Origin: an uncultured Gemmata sp.
GTDB taxonomy: Bacteria > Planctomycetota > Planctomycetia > Gemmatales > Gemmataceae
DNA length: 64,000 bases
Direction of reading: 5' to 3'
Assembly: GCA_937924775.1 (NCBI GenBank)
Contig: CALDUT010000007.1
Coordinates: forward strand, 211,043-275,042
The translations under genes were made by a program, and so were the position numbers. The notes under the pieces were generated by a model that had not been told where the DNA came from, did no database searches, and worked only from the letters and a program-made list of their open reading frames with translations. Positions 35,713 through 45,495 of this stretch are shown one piece after another (position 1 is the stretch's first letter; each line of letters opens with the position of its first letter).

Positions 35713-35959
35713 AGGAATCCTCGTGCTGCGGTCGCAGACGATCAGACGGGGCCGTTTTAGGAATTAACGAATGATACTTGTTCGCCGCAACAGAATCTGC
35801 GCCAGCGGGTTGCGGCGGTTGTAAATACCAATGGCCACTTGGGTTTCAGTAGATTCTCATAATTTCATCCCTAAAATCAGGTACGTCCGAAACACATCCG
35901 GCCTCCCAACGGTAACGACTGGAGAAACCCACCGACCACCCGGAGGCACTGGGGTAGCC

Positions 35960-37732
35960 ATGCAATTGTTGCAAACACTCACTGAACGCGGCTTACTGTC
36001 CGAAAGCGACCGGGCCCGGGCGGCCGAAGCCATCAAGGCGGCCCCGGAGTATCCCCCCCACCAAGTGTTGGTTGATAAAGGATTTGTGAAGGAAGAAGTC
36101 CTACTCCCGGTCTTGGCTCAAGAATTCGGTCTCGAACAGATCGACCTGACGCAAACCACCATCGAAAAGGACGTGCAGGCGATCGTGCCGCAGAAGCTGG
36201 TTCACCGCAAGAATCTGCTCCCCATTGCCCGGCACAACGGGACTTTGGTTGTCGCCATCGGCAACCCCTTCGACGCCTACGCTATCGACGAGGTGCAAAC
36301 GATCACCGGGCTGCACGTTATCCCGGTGCTGGCCCCGCCGCGGGAGATCACCCGGCTGATCAAGCAACATTACGGTGTCGGCGGCGATACGGTCGCGGCG
36401 CTGGCGCAGGAACGCAAAGCGGAAGAAGAGGATATCGAATTTCTCGAAGCTCTCGAAGCCGACGACAGCGAGATGGCCAAAGCGGCGCAGGAAGCGTCGG
36501 TCGTGCGGTTGGTGAACCAGATTCTCATTGAAGCGGCCAATGAACGCGCTTCAGACATTCACATAGAGTGCGAAGAGACCGGCCTGCGGATTCGCTACCG
36601 GATCGACGGGCTACTGCAAGAACAGAAACTGCCGCCGGAGATCAACCGGTTCTCCGCAGCGATCATCAGCCGCCTGAAAATCATGGCCCGGCTGAATATC
36701 GCGGAGAAACGCCTGCCGCAAGACGGCCGCATCAAGATGAAGGTGCAAGGGCGGGAAATTGATGTCCGCGTCTCGATCATTCCGATGATCCATGGCGAAG
36801 GCGTGGTGATGCGGTTGCTCGACAAAGGCCGCATGACCTTCGACCTGAAGATGTGCGGCATGCTCCCGGACATCTACAGCACCTTCAAACAACTGATCGA
36901 CCGGCCCCACGGGATTGTTTTGGTCACCGGGCCGACCGGCTCGGGGAAATCCACCACCCTGTACTCGGCCCTCAACGAGATCAAAGACGAAACCACCAAA
37001 ATTATCACCGTCGAAGACCCGGTCGAGTACAACCAACCGGGCATCTGCCAGATCCAAACGCATGCTAAAATCGGCCTGACTTTTGCCAATGCCCTACGGT
37101 CGATTCTCCGGCACGACCCCGATGTGATTCTCGTGGGCGAAATCCGCGACCTCGAAACGGCCGAAATGGCCATCCACGCCTCGCTGACCGGACACATGGT
37201 CTTCAGCACGCTGCACACCAACGACGCCCCCAGCGCCTTCACGCGGATGATCGATATGGGCGTGGAGCCGTTTTTGGTGTCTAGTACCGTGGAAGGGGTG
37301 ATGGCGCAGCGGTTGGTGCGGACCATCTGTCCAGATTGTAAGACTACCTACGTTCCTACTCTGGACGAGATGCCACTCGATTTTCCCCTTCGCAAAGGCC
37401 ACCCGAAAACGGCTCCGGATGTGGCGATCCAGCGAAGTATTCTGGAAATGATGAATAGTGGCCCGGTCGCCGAAGGCAAACTCTGGAAAGGCACCGGCTG
37501 CCGGTCGTGCCGACAAACCGGCTTCCGCGGCCGCACTGGTATTCATGAATTGCTCATCACCAACGATGTGATCAAGGATTTGGTGGTGCAGCGGGTCAAC
37601 GCGGGGGTTATCCGCCTGGAAGCCCTCAAAGCCGGGATGATCACCCTGCGGCAAGACGGCTGGCGAAAGGTTCTCAACGGTACGACCACCATCGAAGAAG
37701 TGGCTCGAACTACCGCTGGTGACATCAGTTAG
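35960..37732 (+). CDS. gspE: Type II secretion / type IV pilus assembly ATPase (GspE/PilB)
   Basis: 590 residues, the hexameric cytoplasmic ATPase that drives pseudopilus assembly. A GspE N-terminal domain (residues about 1-145) is followed by the ATPase core: ERASDIHIECEETGLRIRYRIDG, Walker A GPTGSGKSTTLYSAL at about 324, the Asp box DETTKIITVEDPVEY, Walker B ILVGEIRDLETAEMA, and HLHTND-like STLHTNDAP. A zinc-binding four-cysteine insert is present (CPDCK near residue 457 and CRSC near 515). ATG 35960 (MQLLQTLTERG) is used rather than the frame start at 35831. It opens a rightward secretion locus extending to 55.8 kb. Confidence 0.95.
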   Translation: MQLLQTLTERGLLSESDRARAAEAIKAAPEYPPHQVLVDKGFVKEEVLLPVLAQEFGLEQIDLTQTTIEKDVQAIVPQKLVHRKNLLPIARHNGTLVVAIGNPFDAYAIDEVQTITGLHVIPVLAPPREITRLIKQHYGVGGDTVAALAQERKAEEEDIEFLEALEADDSEMAKAAQEASVVRLVNQILIEAANERASDIHIECEETGLRIRYRIDGLLQEQKLPPEINRFSAAIISRLKIMARLNIAEKRLPQDGRIKMKVQGREIDVRVSIIPMIHGEGVVMRLLDKGRMTFDLKMCGMLPDIYSTFKQLIDRPHGIVLVTGPTGSGKSTTLYSALNEIKDETTKIITVEDPVEYNQPGICQIQTHAKIGLTFANALRSILRHDPDVILVGEIRDLETAEMAIHASLTGHMVFSTLHTNDAPSAFTRMIDMGVEPFLVSSTVEGVMAQRLVRTICPDCKTTYVPTLDEMPLDFPLRKGHPKTAPDVAIQRSILEMMNSGPVAEGKLWKGTGCRSCRQTGFRGRTGIHELLITNDVIKDLVVQRVNAGVIRLEALKAGMITLRQDGWRKVLNGTTTIEEVARTTAGDIS

Positions 37733-37915
37733 GTAAAATGATAACCACGAGCCGACCCATCGTGGGGCGACCCGGGAGCATCACCCCTCCAGGCTCACCC
37801 GGACAACGGCTCACCGCAGTCCACCGAATAGGCACTCGGCTGCCAGAGACGATCGCCATTTGTTAGATTCGTAGGCAATTGCCCCCGGTACTGTCCGTTT
37901 TCATCAGAAGAAGCC

Positions 37916-39133
37916 ATGCCGGACTTTACGTTTGAAGCCCTCGGACGTACCGGGACGAAATCCACCGGTACGGTGACCGCCAACAGCGAACGGGAAGCCG
38001 CCCAGATTCTGGACGGCCGCGGGTTATTCCCCATCAAAATCGCACTCGCCAAAACTCAAGCCTCCAATGCCGGGGGCTTTTTCGGCGGGCGTGTCAGTGG
38101 TCGGCAGATCGCGGTTTTCTACACCCAATTGGCCGATTTGCTCCAATCGGGGGTGCCGCTGTTGCGGTCTTTGGAAATTCTGGAGCGGCAAAGCACCAAC
38201 CGGACCCTGCAAGCCGTGGTCCGCGACGTGCGCGCCCGCGTGGCCGATGGCGCCGGCCTGGCCCAGGCGATGGCTCAGCACCCCAAGGTGTTCAGCGAAC
38301 TGGCCGTGGGTATGGTGCGGGCCGGTCAAGAAGGCGGCTTCCTCGAAGATGTGTTAAAACGCATTGCCGCGTTCGTTGAACATCAGGAAGACCTGAAATC
38401 GAAAGTGGTCGGGTCGCTGGCGTACCCGGTGTTCTTGGCATTTGCCGGCTTCGCGGTCGTCACCGTGCTGATGGTGTTCTTCGTTCCGAAGTTTCAATCG
38501 ATCTTCGAGAAACTCGAAGAAAAGAACCAGATGCCGACGATCACCGCGGGGCTTCTGTGGGCGAGTAACTTTTTATCGTCGTGGACCGGGATTGCTACCG
38601 CCGCCGGGCTGGCTTTGGCGGTCGGCCTCTTCATCATGTGGACCCGCGGTTCTGGCCGCATGTGGGCCGACCGGATGCGTCTGCGGCTACCCTTGTTTGG
38701 CCCGATCTTCCTCGGTTTGGCCCTCTCCCGCTTCTGCCGCATCCTGGGAACGATGCTCCACAACGGCATTCCCATTTTGAAAGCTCTGAATATCGCCAAA
38801 GATTCCACAGGTAACAAAGTGCTGGGGGAAGCGATCGAAAAAAGTGCCGAAAACGTGACCGCAGGGCAAAAACTGGCCGACCCGCTGCGCAAAAGCGGCT
38901 ACTTCCCCCCGGATATTGTGGAAATGATCACGATCGCCGAAGAAGCCAACACCCTCGAAAAAGTGCTAGTCGATATTGCCGACAGCCTCGATAAACGCAC
39001 CGCCCGCAACCTGGAATTGATGGTGAAACTGTTGGAACCGATCATGCTGCTGGTCATGGCCGTGGTCGTGGGGACGATCGCGGTCGGCCTGCTGATGCCG
39101 GTCTTCAAGATGAGCAGTACCCTCAGTACCTAG
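37916..39133 (+). CDS. gspF: Type II secretion inner-membrane protein GspF
   Basis: 405 residues, the polytopic platform protein on which GspE acts. It begins MPDFTFEALGRTGTKSTGTV, then two repeats of the GspF fold, each with the motif seen here as IAVFYTQLADLLQSGVPLLRSLEILERQ and FCRILGTMLHNGIPILKALNIAKDS. Membrane helices are visible at about residues 165-190, 215-245 and 370-400. The final ELMVKLLEPIMLLVMAVVVGTIAVGLLMPVFKM is typical. It follows gspE by 183 bp, an unusually large gap for these partners, which leaves room for a promoter. Confidence 0.95.
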   Translation: MPDFTFEALGRTGTKSTGTVTANSEREAAQILDGRGLFPIKIALAKTQASNAGGFFGGRVSGRQIAVFYTQLADLLQSGVPLLRSLEILERQSTNRTLQAVVRDVRARVADGAGLAQAMAQHPKVFSELAVGMVRAGQEGGFLEDVLKRIAAFVEHQEDLKSKVVGSLAYPVFLAFAGFAVVTVLMVFFVPKFQSIFEKLEEKNQMPTITAGLLWASNFLSSWTGIATAAGLALAVGLFIMWTRGSGRMWADRMRLRLPLFGPIFLGLALSRFCRILGTMLHNGIPILKALNIAKDSTGNKVLGEAIEKSAENVTAGQKLADPLRKSGYFPPDIVEMITIAEEANTLEKVLVDIADSLDKRTARNLELMVKLLEPIMLLVMAVVVGTIAVGLLMPVFKMSSTLST

Positions 39134-39443
39134 CGGTGGCAGAAGGCGAAAAGCCGGGCCCCGCTGGAGTTGTCCGTCGGTCCTGCGGATATTCTGAGGG
39201 AGTAACGATCGTGCAGCGGGCCAGGTGACCAAAATAGCCCCTAAAATTCGCGTAATTCCTTAAATAGTAAGCATTTAGGTGCTAGGGTGGAGGCTTGGTG
39301 CGACTGCTGATGGCTGTTAAGACCCGCGCCAGTACCGGTGCCGAAACTCTCATAACCAGTTAAGCCGATGCTGGTTATACTGGAGAATAACGACTATCGG
39401 CCACAGTTGGAACCCGCGTTGTTCGCGGGAGGAGATTGACCCC
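39134..39443. other. Gap before gspG, 310 bp
   Basis: No gene. It carries a perfect inverted repeat (39352-39378) and TATACT (39376-39381), a possible -10 element about 60 bp before gspG. GGAGGAG precedes the gspG ATG. This spacing suggests separate control of the pseudopilin genes. Confidence 0.45.
39352..39378. promoter_or_regulatory. Operator-like inverted repeat upstream of gspG
   Basis: ATAACCAG (39352-39359) and CTGGTTAT (39371-39378) are perfect inverted copies with an 11-base spacer, and the right arm overlaps a TATACT hexamer. A protein bound here would block a promoter at that position. No -35 element was clear. Confidence 0.45.
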
Positions 39444-39893
39444 ATGTTGCTTACAACGGTTCGTCGTTCTTCCACGCGACGCTCAGCGTTCACTCTGCTG
39501 GAAGTTCTCGTCGTCGTGGCGATTTTGGTGATCCTGGCGACCGTCGCGACCGTCGCGACCACCCGTTACATCGAAGACGCGAAGAAAACCAAAGCGCAGC
39601 TTGGCTGCAAAGCTATTGCCGAAGCCATACAGAACTACACCAACAACCCGGCCAACACCCTCAACCAACCGCCGGAAACGCTGCAAGACCTGCTCACCCC
39701 GGCCTTCGGCGGTACCGCCTTCCTGCGTAACGGCCAAGAAGACCTCATCGATCCGTGGGGCAAGGAATACCGCATGGAACCGATGATCCAAGGCGACGGC
39801 AGCACGATCATCATCGTGTACACTTACTCCAACGATAACCCGCCGGTGCCAATCAGCCAATTCGGTATCGGCCCCAGCTCGAAGGTGAACTGA
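39444..39893 (+). CDS. gspG: Major pseudopilin GspG
   Basis: 149 residues. A prepilin-type leader of basic and Ser residues precedes FTLLEVLVVVAILVILATVATVATTRYI with the conserved Glu five residues into the helix; cleavage would be before Phe after SA (an Ala instead of the standard Gly at -1). The C-terminal half has PPETLQDLLTP and the DPWGKEYRME block that is diagnostic of GspG. A strong GGAGGAG lies before the ATG. It is the most abundant pseudopilin in other systems and its separate upstream region agrees with a higher expression level. Confidence 0.94.
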   Translation: MLLTTVRRSSTRRSAFTLLEVLVVVAILVILATVATVATTRYIEDAKKTKAQLGCKAIAEAIQNYTNNPANTLNQPPETLQDLLTPAFGGTAFLRNGQEDLIDPWGKEYRMEPMIQGDGSTIIIVYTYSNDNPPVPISQFGIGPSSKVN

Positions 39894-39963
39894 TTCCGTG
39901 GCGTGTGGGTCTGTTCCCGGGCACCCTCTGGCGGTGCCCCCTTCTCGCGTTCGAGAACTTGCT

Positions 39964-40527
39964 ATGCCAACTCCATCTTCTCGACGCGGCTACACGCTCT
40001 TCGAGCTGATCGTCATTATTGCGATCCTCATTCTTCTGGCCGTGGTCTTGATTCCCAGCATTTACACGTTCCGCGGCGATACCCGGCCCCGCGGAGCGCT
40101 CGACAGTATTCGAGCGGAATTGGCCATTGCTCGTGCCCGCGCCAAGGAGGAAGGCCGCCCCTATCGCGTTGCTATCAGCGACGATGGCCGCCGCCTCCGC
40201 CGCGCTCCGGATACCACCGATTTTTCGCTGGTCGCCGCTCTCGATCAGGCTTCGGGCCTGGCCGCGGCCGTCGAATACCCATTTGAAGCGGTCGTTGTGA
40301 ATGTCGTAGCCGAACAAGACGGCGAACCCCCGGTGGTCGATGCCGGCTGGGTCACCCTCGCCACCGTACTGCCCGATGGCAGTTGCCGCGAACTGACCAC
40401 CCTGCTGGCGCTGCGGGACGTGGACAGCGATCTGACGCTCTACGCCCGGGTGCGCGGCATCACCGCCTCGGTTCGCGTCGTTCCCAACCCGACAACCACT
40501 GCGAATATCGGCGGAGGTGCCCGATGA
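39964..40527 (+). CDS. gspH: Minor pseudopilin GspH-like
   Basis: 187 residues. The N-terminus SSRRGYTLFELIVIIAILILLAVVLIPSIY is a prepilin signal with Gly at -1, Tyr at +1 and Glu at +5. The soluble part contains AELAIARARAKEEGRPYRVAISDDGRRLR, as in GspH/FimT proteins. ATG 39964 is used; the frame begins at 39898 but that extension would move the signal 20 residues in. Its stop overlaps the gspI start as ATGA. Sequence similarity among minor pseudopilins is weak, so H is assigned by position and size. Confidence 0.85.
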   Translation: MPTPSSRRGYTLFELIVIIAILILLAVVLIPSIYTFRGDTRPRGALDSIRAELAIARARAKEEGRPYRVAISDDGRRLRRAPDTTDFSLVAALDQASGLAAAVEYPFEAVVVNVVAEQDGEPPVVDAGWVTLATVLPDGSCRELTTLLALRDVDSDLTLYARVRGITASVRVVPNPTTTANIGGGAR

Positions 40528-40976
40528 TTCACCGTGGGATTCGACCACCCCGCCGGGGCTTGTCGCTGCTAGAAATTCTGTTGTCGATGGCCATTCTGGT
40601 TCTGGCCATGACCGCCATCTGGCGGCTAGTCGATATGGGCACCGACAGTGCCACGGAAGCCCGGGCCTATATCCGCGGAACTCGCCTGGCCGAATCGAAG
40701 ATGGCCGAGGTTGAAGCCGGAGCCATCGGCTTGGAAGGGGCCGAAGGGCAATTCAGCGACGACGACGCGGTGTGGTCCTTCTCGGTCACCTCGCAACCGG
40801 CCGGGCCGCCCAACCTCTACCAGGTCACGGTGCGTGTCTACCGGGACTTACAAGGGCGGACTGTCGAAGTTTCGCTGTCGCAAATGATTTTCGATCCGGC
40901 CTTAATCGGCTCCACCGCGCAGGCTGAACGCCCGGCTGCGGCCAGTTCCACGACCGGAGGAGGAACATCCCCATGA
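40524..40976 (+). CDS. gspI: Minor pseudopilin GspI-like
   Basis: 150 residues. PPRRGLSLLEILLSMAILVLAMTAIWRLVDMG is a prepilin signal with Gly-1, Leu+1, Glu+5. GTRLAESKMAEVEAGAIGLEG fits the GspI region where the helix leaves the membrane. The ATG at 40524 overlaps the gspH stop, and the stop overlaps the gspJ start, so H-I-J-K form a translationally linked series. The start at 40383 would add an unrelated Arg-rich stretch and is rejected. Confidence 0.85.
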   Translation: MIHRGIRPPRRGLSLLEILLSMAILVLAMTAIWRLVDMGTDSATEARAYIRGTRLAESKMAEVEAGAIGLEGAEGQFSDDDAVWSFSVTSQPAGPPNLYQVTVRVYRDLQGRTVEVSLSQMIFDPALIGSTAQAERPAAASSTTGGGTSP

Positions 40977-42145
40977 TGCTGCGAACTCCCCCGGTCCGCC
41001 GATCGGGCCGCCGCGGCTTCACACTCTTGGAAATTCTCCTGGCCTCAGTACTCGCAGTGATGGTGTTGGCCGCGGTGTACATGCTGTTGCAAGTGACGGT
41101 GCAACAAACCCAGATCAGCCGCGATGCCATCGAAGTCGAAGACCTGACCCGGGGTGTGGTCAATCGCCTCGCCATCGACCTCAGCGGCACCCTGACGCCG
41201 CTACCGCCCAAATCGGGGGGCAACTCGGCCGGCAGTAGTGGAGCCTCAGCGGCTTCCTCCACCACGACCGACAGTAGCACCACAGCCCCACCCCCCAGCC
41301 CTTCGGGCGACCCCAGCGCGACGAGCTCGGGGGCTCCGTCCAGCTCCGGCACAACGCCGGGCGGCACCACGGAAACCACCACCGCCGATCCCAGCGCTAC
41401 CGACAACTCCACGGCTCTGGCCGCCGACTACCTGTTCCAAGGCGGTGTGGTGGGCGGCCCCACAAAGTTGGCCATCTTCACAGGTAAAGTGCCCGAAGCT
41501 CTCAGCCGCTACGGCGAACCCAGCCCCCAGGTGCGGTCCGATCAACGCCAGGTCATCTACTGGCTTGGTAACGACGGCCGCGGCCTGTATCGTCGCGAAC
41601 GACCGTGGGTGACCGCCGACGGGGTCCGGAACGCCATCGAAGACGATGAAACTGCGACCGATGCCGCCCTGTTGGCAGAGGAAGTCGTCGGACTGATGTT
41701 CGAATACTTCGACGGCACCAGTTGGACGAGCGAATGGGATGGCACCCAGCCTGGACCCGATGGGGCCACTCCCATCGGACCACCCCGGGCCCTTCGCGTC
41801 ACGCTCATGCTCGAAATTCCCATCAGCCGCGGGGAACCGTTGATCAAAACCGTTTCGCATGTGATCGCCGTGCGTTCTGCCCCCGGCCCCTATACACCGG
41901 AATTCTTTGTGCCCACCACGGACGGCGGCGATAACCCGACGATGGACCCGACAACCGGTGGCAGCGGCGGTTCATCGTCACCGTCGCCTCCCTCGTCGGG
42001 TAGTAGCGGTGGTTTGCTGCCCGGAGGGGGAACGGGTGGAGGCAGTGGCGGGAGCCTCGGGGGCGGTAACATCGGCGGCGGGACCGGGGGCGCTAGCCGA
42101 GGCAATACTGGGGGCGGGGCGGTTCCGAAGGGAGGTGGCCGATGA
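40973..42145 (+). CDS. gspJ: Minor pseudopilin GspJ-like with low-complexity inserts
   Basis: 390 residues, about twice the usual 200. The prepilin signal RRGFTLLEILLASVLAVMVLAAVYMLLQ is standard. Two additions explain the size: a Ser/Thr/Pro/Ala-rich stretch (about residues 85-145) inside the globular domain and a Gly/Ser-rich tail (about 320-390) with GGG and GGS repeats. Between them lies a normal GspJ-type body (VRSDQRQVIYWLGNDGRGLYRRE, VVGLMFEYFDGTSWTSEWDG). Both ends overlap neighbours as ATGA. The inserts are probably surface loops exposed at the pseudopilus tip; that is inference. Confidence 0.85.
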   Translation: MMLRTPPVRRSGRRGFTLLEILLASVLAVMVLAAVYMLLQVTVQQTQISRDAIEVEDLTRGVVNRLAIDLSGTLTPLPPKSGGNSAGSSGASAASSTTTDSSTTAPPPSPSGDPSATSSGAPSSSGTTPGGTTETTTADPSATDNSTALAADYLFQGGVVGGPTKLAIFTGKVPEALSRYGEPSPQVRSDQRQVIYWLGNDGRGLYRRERPWVTADGVRNAIEDDETATDAALLAEEVVGLMFEYFDGTSWTSEWDGTQPGPDGATPIGPPRALRVTLMLEIPISRGEPLIKTVSHVIAVRSAPGPYTPEFFVPTTDGGDNPTMDPTTGGSGGSSSPSPPSSGSSGGLLPGGGTGGGSGGSLGGGNIGGGTGGASRGNTGGGAVPKGGGR

Positions 42146-43698
42146 AACAACGCCGCGATTCGACTCCCGCGCGCGAAGGCTACGTCATCTTCGCTGTGCT
42201 GATTGTCATTGTTGTGCTGTCGCTGGTGGCTTATCGCTACACCGATGCCATGTCGGGGGAGTACCAGGCCGCTGTGCGGGCCAATGACGCTGCCCAAGCT
42301 CGCCTCGCCGCGATTTCCGGCCTCTACTACGCCGCTGCGGTCCTGTCTGACCGCCTCACGTTCTACAACGAACTGGGCGGCCACCCGACCGACAACCCCG
42401 ACATTTTCGAAATCTTCGAAATTCCGGTGCTTGGCTCCAATGGCACCACACGCACGGCGTATTTCTCCATCCAATGTGCGGGATTGAATGAAGACGGCGC
42501 TTCCGTGCAACGCTACGGTGTGATCGATGAGGGCGGCAAAATCAATATCAACAGCATGATCGCCCTCGATCCGAAGGGCGACCGGCTCCATGATGCCCTC
42601 ATGAAGCTGCCGAACATGACGTCCGCCATCGCCGATGCCATTGTCGATTGGGTGGATGCCGACGACGATCCGCGGCCCGAAGGGGCTGAGTCGTCGTACT
42701 ATCTGTCGCTCCCGAACCCGTATAAGGCCAAAAACGGACCCCTGAATTCCCTTGATGAACTGCTCTTGGTCCAAGGGGTGACACCGGAATTGCTCTACGG
42801 CGGCGATCGTAACCGCAACGGTATTCTCGACGAAGGAGAAACAGACTCCAGCCGCGGGTGGTCAGATTACCTGACCGTCTATGGCCGCGAAATCAACGTC
42901 GATATCACCGGGAATCCCCGGATCTATCTCAATGGCGATAACCTGCAAACGCTCTACACGGACCTGGAAGCGGTCGTGGGTTCGGAGTTGGCCACCTATG
43001 TGGTCGCTCACAAACTGTTTGGCTCGCAGCCGGTATCGTCCAACAGTTCGGGCAAACAGACGTTGGTCGCCGTTAGTCCGGAAGAATTGTACCAGGTGGT
43101 GCAACAGCGCATCGCCGCCACCGGCACCAGTGGCCGTCGCATTCGCTCGGTCGCAGAATTGATCGGTACACAAATTCGCTTACCCCGGCCACCGGGCTAT
43201 CCCAAAGATGCTCCCGATCCGGGCTATTACTCGCCACTGAATACCCCCGAAGGGTTGGCCCAGTTGTTTCCTCTGTTACTGGATGCCACCACGGTGCGGC
43301 AAGCCATTGAAATGACCCCGCGGATCAACATCAATACCGCCCCGATGGAAGTGCTGATGGCCATTCCAGGAATCAGCGACCTCGAAGTGGCCGGCATTCT
43401 CTCGGGGCGGCTCAGCCAAGATCCGACCAGCCCGGCGACCACCACCGGCGCGTGGCTGGTGACCAGCGGGCTGATGGATCCCTCCCGCTTCCGCCGGCTG
43501 GAGCGCTACATCACGGGTAGTTCCATGGTTTATCGCGTACAAGCGATTGGCTTTCTTGAGAAAGGCGGCCCGGTGGCCCGCTTTGAGGCTGTGATCGATA
43601 CCAATCAGGGCGCGCCGCGGTTCTTGCAGATCCGCGACCTGTCCGATTTGGACCAGCCACGGGGCTTCCAACCGCCGATTATGCCGAATAGTCGTTAG
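42142..43698 (+). CDS. gspK: GspK-like pseudopilus tip protein
   Basis: 518 residues. The N-terminus REGYVIFAVLIVIVVLSLVAYRYTD resembles the GspK signal, but position +5 is not the Glu of other pseudopilins, as is characteristic of GspK. Family blocks: YGVIDEGGKININSM, LPNMTSAIADAIVDWVDADDDPRPEGAESSYY and a helix-hairpin-helix-like NINTAPMEVLMAIPGISDLEV. The two ININ/ININ motifs are GspK signatures. It is longer than the usual 320 residues, the extra lying in the middle (residues about 250-370). It ends the H-K overlap series; a 109-bp gap follows before the PilM-like gene. Confidence 0.9.
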   Translation: MKQRRDSTPAREGYVIFAVLIVIVVLSLVAYRYTDAMSGEYQAAVRANDAAQARLAAISGLYYAAAVLSDRLTFYNELGGHPTDNPDIFEIFEIPVLGSNGTTRTAYFSIQCAGLNEDGASVQRYGVIDEGGKININSMIALDPKGDRLHDALMKLPNMTSAIADAIVDWVDADDDPRPEGAESSYYLSLPNPYKAKNGPLNSLDELLLVQGVTPELLYGGDRNRNGILDEGETDSSRGWSDYLTVYGREINVDITGNPRIYLNGDNLQTLYTDLEAVVGSELATYVVAHKLFGSQPVSSNSSGKQTLVAVSPEELYQVVQQRIAATGTSGRRIRSVAELIGTQIRLPRPPGYPKDAPDPGYYSPLNTPEGLAQLFPLLLDATTVRQAIEMTPRININTAPMEVLMAIPGISDLEVAGILSGRLSQDPTSPATTTGAWLVTSGLMDPSRFRRLERYITGSSMVYRVQAIGFLEKGGPVARFEAVIDTNQGAPRFLQIRDLSDLDQPRGFQPPIMPNSR

Positions 43699-43807
43699 TT
43701 CCGATGTGGGGTGGGTGGGGTGACTCACCCGCGACCACCTGGCCGGGTGCTGACGGACGCGGTGGGAGAAATACTAACCATAGAGCAACGATTGAGGATA
43801 CACAGCT

Positions 43808-45427
43808 GTGGCCAATTTCATCGCGATTGATCTCGACTCCCAAGGCCTCTATGTGGTCGCGGGCGATACTCGCCGCAGTGGGCTGAAGATCACCCATGCC
43901 GTCCCATGGTCGGCCGATACGTCCGCCGATGGCGACGTCCCGCCCATCCTGACGGTGGAGACCGCCAGCGCCATCGGGGAGACACTCCGCGACAAACTCC
44001 GGGCGGCCAACATCGCCCCGGCTCCGATTTTTGTGTCGATCGGTCGGGATCGCGTCATTCTCAAGGAGGTGAAATACCCGCCGGTCGACCCGGTCGAAGA
44101 GCCGGCTGTGGTCCGCTTCCAAGCGATGAAGGAAATGACCGAATCGCCCGACGACATCGTTCTCGACTATGCCCCCCTGGGGGACAGCGACGGCGAGCGG
44201 TGGGCGATGGTCGTGGTGATGCGCAAAGACCTTTTCAATGCCATCCAGACCCTCAGCCAGAAATTGGGGCAAAAGCTCGTCGGGGTGACACCGCGGCCGT
44301 ATGCCGTGGCGGCTGTTTTGAGCCGGGCCTTAGCCGCGGGGGTGGTTCCGCCTCCGGCAGAGCCCACTGAAGCCATCGCGGCTCTGACCCTCAGCCCCGC
44401 CGGAGGGGAATTCACTATCGTCCGTGGGGGCGAAGTGACCTTCACCCTGGCCATTCCCGCTCCGGTGGTAGCCAACGAAACGATGCTCATTGCGCAACTG
44501 CGGCGGAATCTGGCGGTGTATGCCGGTCAGCATCCGGGCCACCCCGTTCAAGCGGTCTACTTGGCCGATGGGGGCGATGTGTGGGCCGAACGGCTACGCT
44601 CTGCCCTCAGCGTCCCGGTCCACGCGTTCGATCCGCTCATGGAGGCGGTACCCGAGATTCCGGCCACCCTCCGGGGTCGATTCGCTGGCGCGGTGGGCTT
44701 GCTGGCGGGCCGGTCCGCCGACCGGCTGCCCATCAACTTCGCGGCCCCGCGGAAGCCGGAAGCCCCCAAAGACCCGGCGAAAAAACGGCTCCTCGTGGTG
44801 GCGGCGATGGCCCTGCTGCTGTGCAGTGCGATTCTCGCCGCGGGCCGCTATTATGTGCAAGGGGTCCAAGCCCAGCTTACCGGCTTGTACGCCCAACGTG
44901 ATGAACTCAAAAGCCAGATCACCCAAACCGGCCCCGATGCCATCCGCCTGAAAGCCATTGATGCGTGGACCAAACGCGAGGTCAATTGGCTCGACGAACT
45001 CTACGAGTTGGCCGACCGCATGCCGGCCGACGATTCCGTCCGCCTCAACATGCTCACGGCCACCGCGATTCAGGCCGACAAAACCGGCAAACAAGAAGCT
45101 CAAGCCAATGTCGAAATCCGCCTGGCTGCCACCGACAACACTGCGGCCACCCGGCTGTCAGATGCTTTCGTGCGAGCCAATCCCACGGCTAACAAATACT
45201 ACGCCGGAACCAACATCAACTTCAGCGGGCCGCTGCCGGCCACCAGCGGCAACAAACACACATACGGGGCGACGATCCGCTTGAAGCTCAATCGCCGCGA
45301 ACCCGAAGAATACACCCTGATCAACCGCTTCACCCCGGCCAAAACCACCAGTGGGGCTACGGGTCTGGGCTCGACTCCTGACCCTGGCACGACTGTCGTC
45401 GTGGCACCGGCTCCCCAGGAGAAGTAA
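43808..45427 (+). CDS. GspL-like protein (PilM-PilN fusion)
   Basis: 539 residues. The first 320 or so are an actin-like PilM/GspL cytoplasmic domain (MANFIAIDLDSQGLYVV; then RDRVILKEVKYPPVDPVEEPAVVRFQ). A transmembrane helix (about 330-350: LLVVAAMALLLCSAILAAGRYY) and a PilN-like coiled coil and ferredoxin-like domain follow, ending with a Gly/Thr/Pro-rich tail. It therefore combines in one chain what PilM and PilN do in pili, as GspL does in type II secretion. The start is GTG at 43808 with GAGG upstream. The following gene is the PilO/GspM counterpart. Confidence 0.8.
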   Translation: MANFIAIDLDSQGLYVVAGDTRRSGLKITHAVPWSADTSADGDVPPILTVETASAIGETLRDKLRAANIAPAPIFVSIGRDRVILKEVKYPPVDPVEEPAVVRFQAMKEMTESPDDIVLDYAPLGDSDGERWAMVVVMRKDLFNAIQTLSQKLGQKLVGVTPRPYAVAAVLSRALAAGVVPPPAEPTEAIAALTLSPAGGEFTIVRGGEVTFTLAIPAPVVANETMLIAQLRRNLAVYAGQHPGHPVQAVYLADGGDVWAERLRSALSVPVHAFDPLMEAVPEIPATLRGRFAGAVGLLAGRSADRLPINFAAPRKPEAPKDPAKKRLLVVAAMALLLCSAILAAGRYYVQGVQAQLTGLYAQRDELKSQITQTGPDAIRLKAIDAWTKREVNWLDELYELADRMPADDSVRLNMLTATAIQADKTGKQEAQANVEIRLAATDNTAATRLSDAFVRANPTANKYYAGTNINFSGPLPATSGNKHTYGATIRLKLNRREPEEYTLINRFTPAKTTSGATGLGSTPDPGTTVVVAPAPQEK

Positions 45428-45495
45428 CCCCCGCGTCGGCGGCCCCAGAGGCTGCTTTTTCTGTCCACCCTTACCACCTGCAGGCGACGACAACG

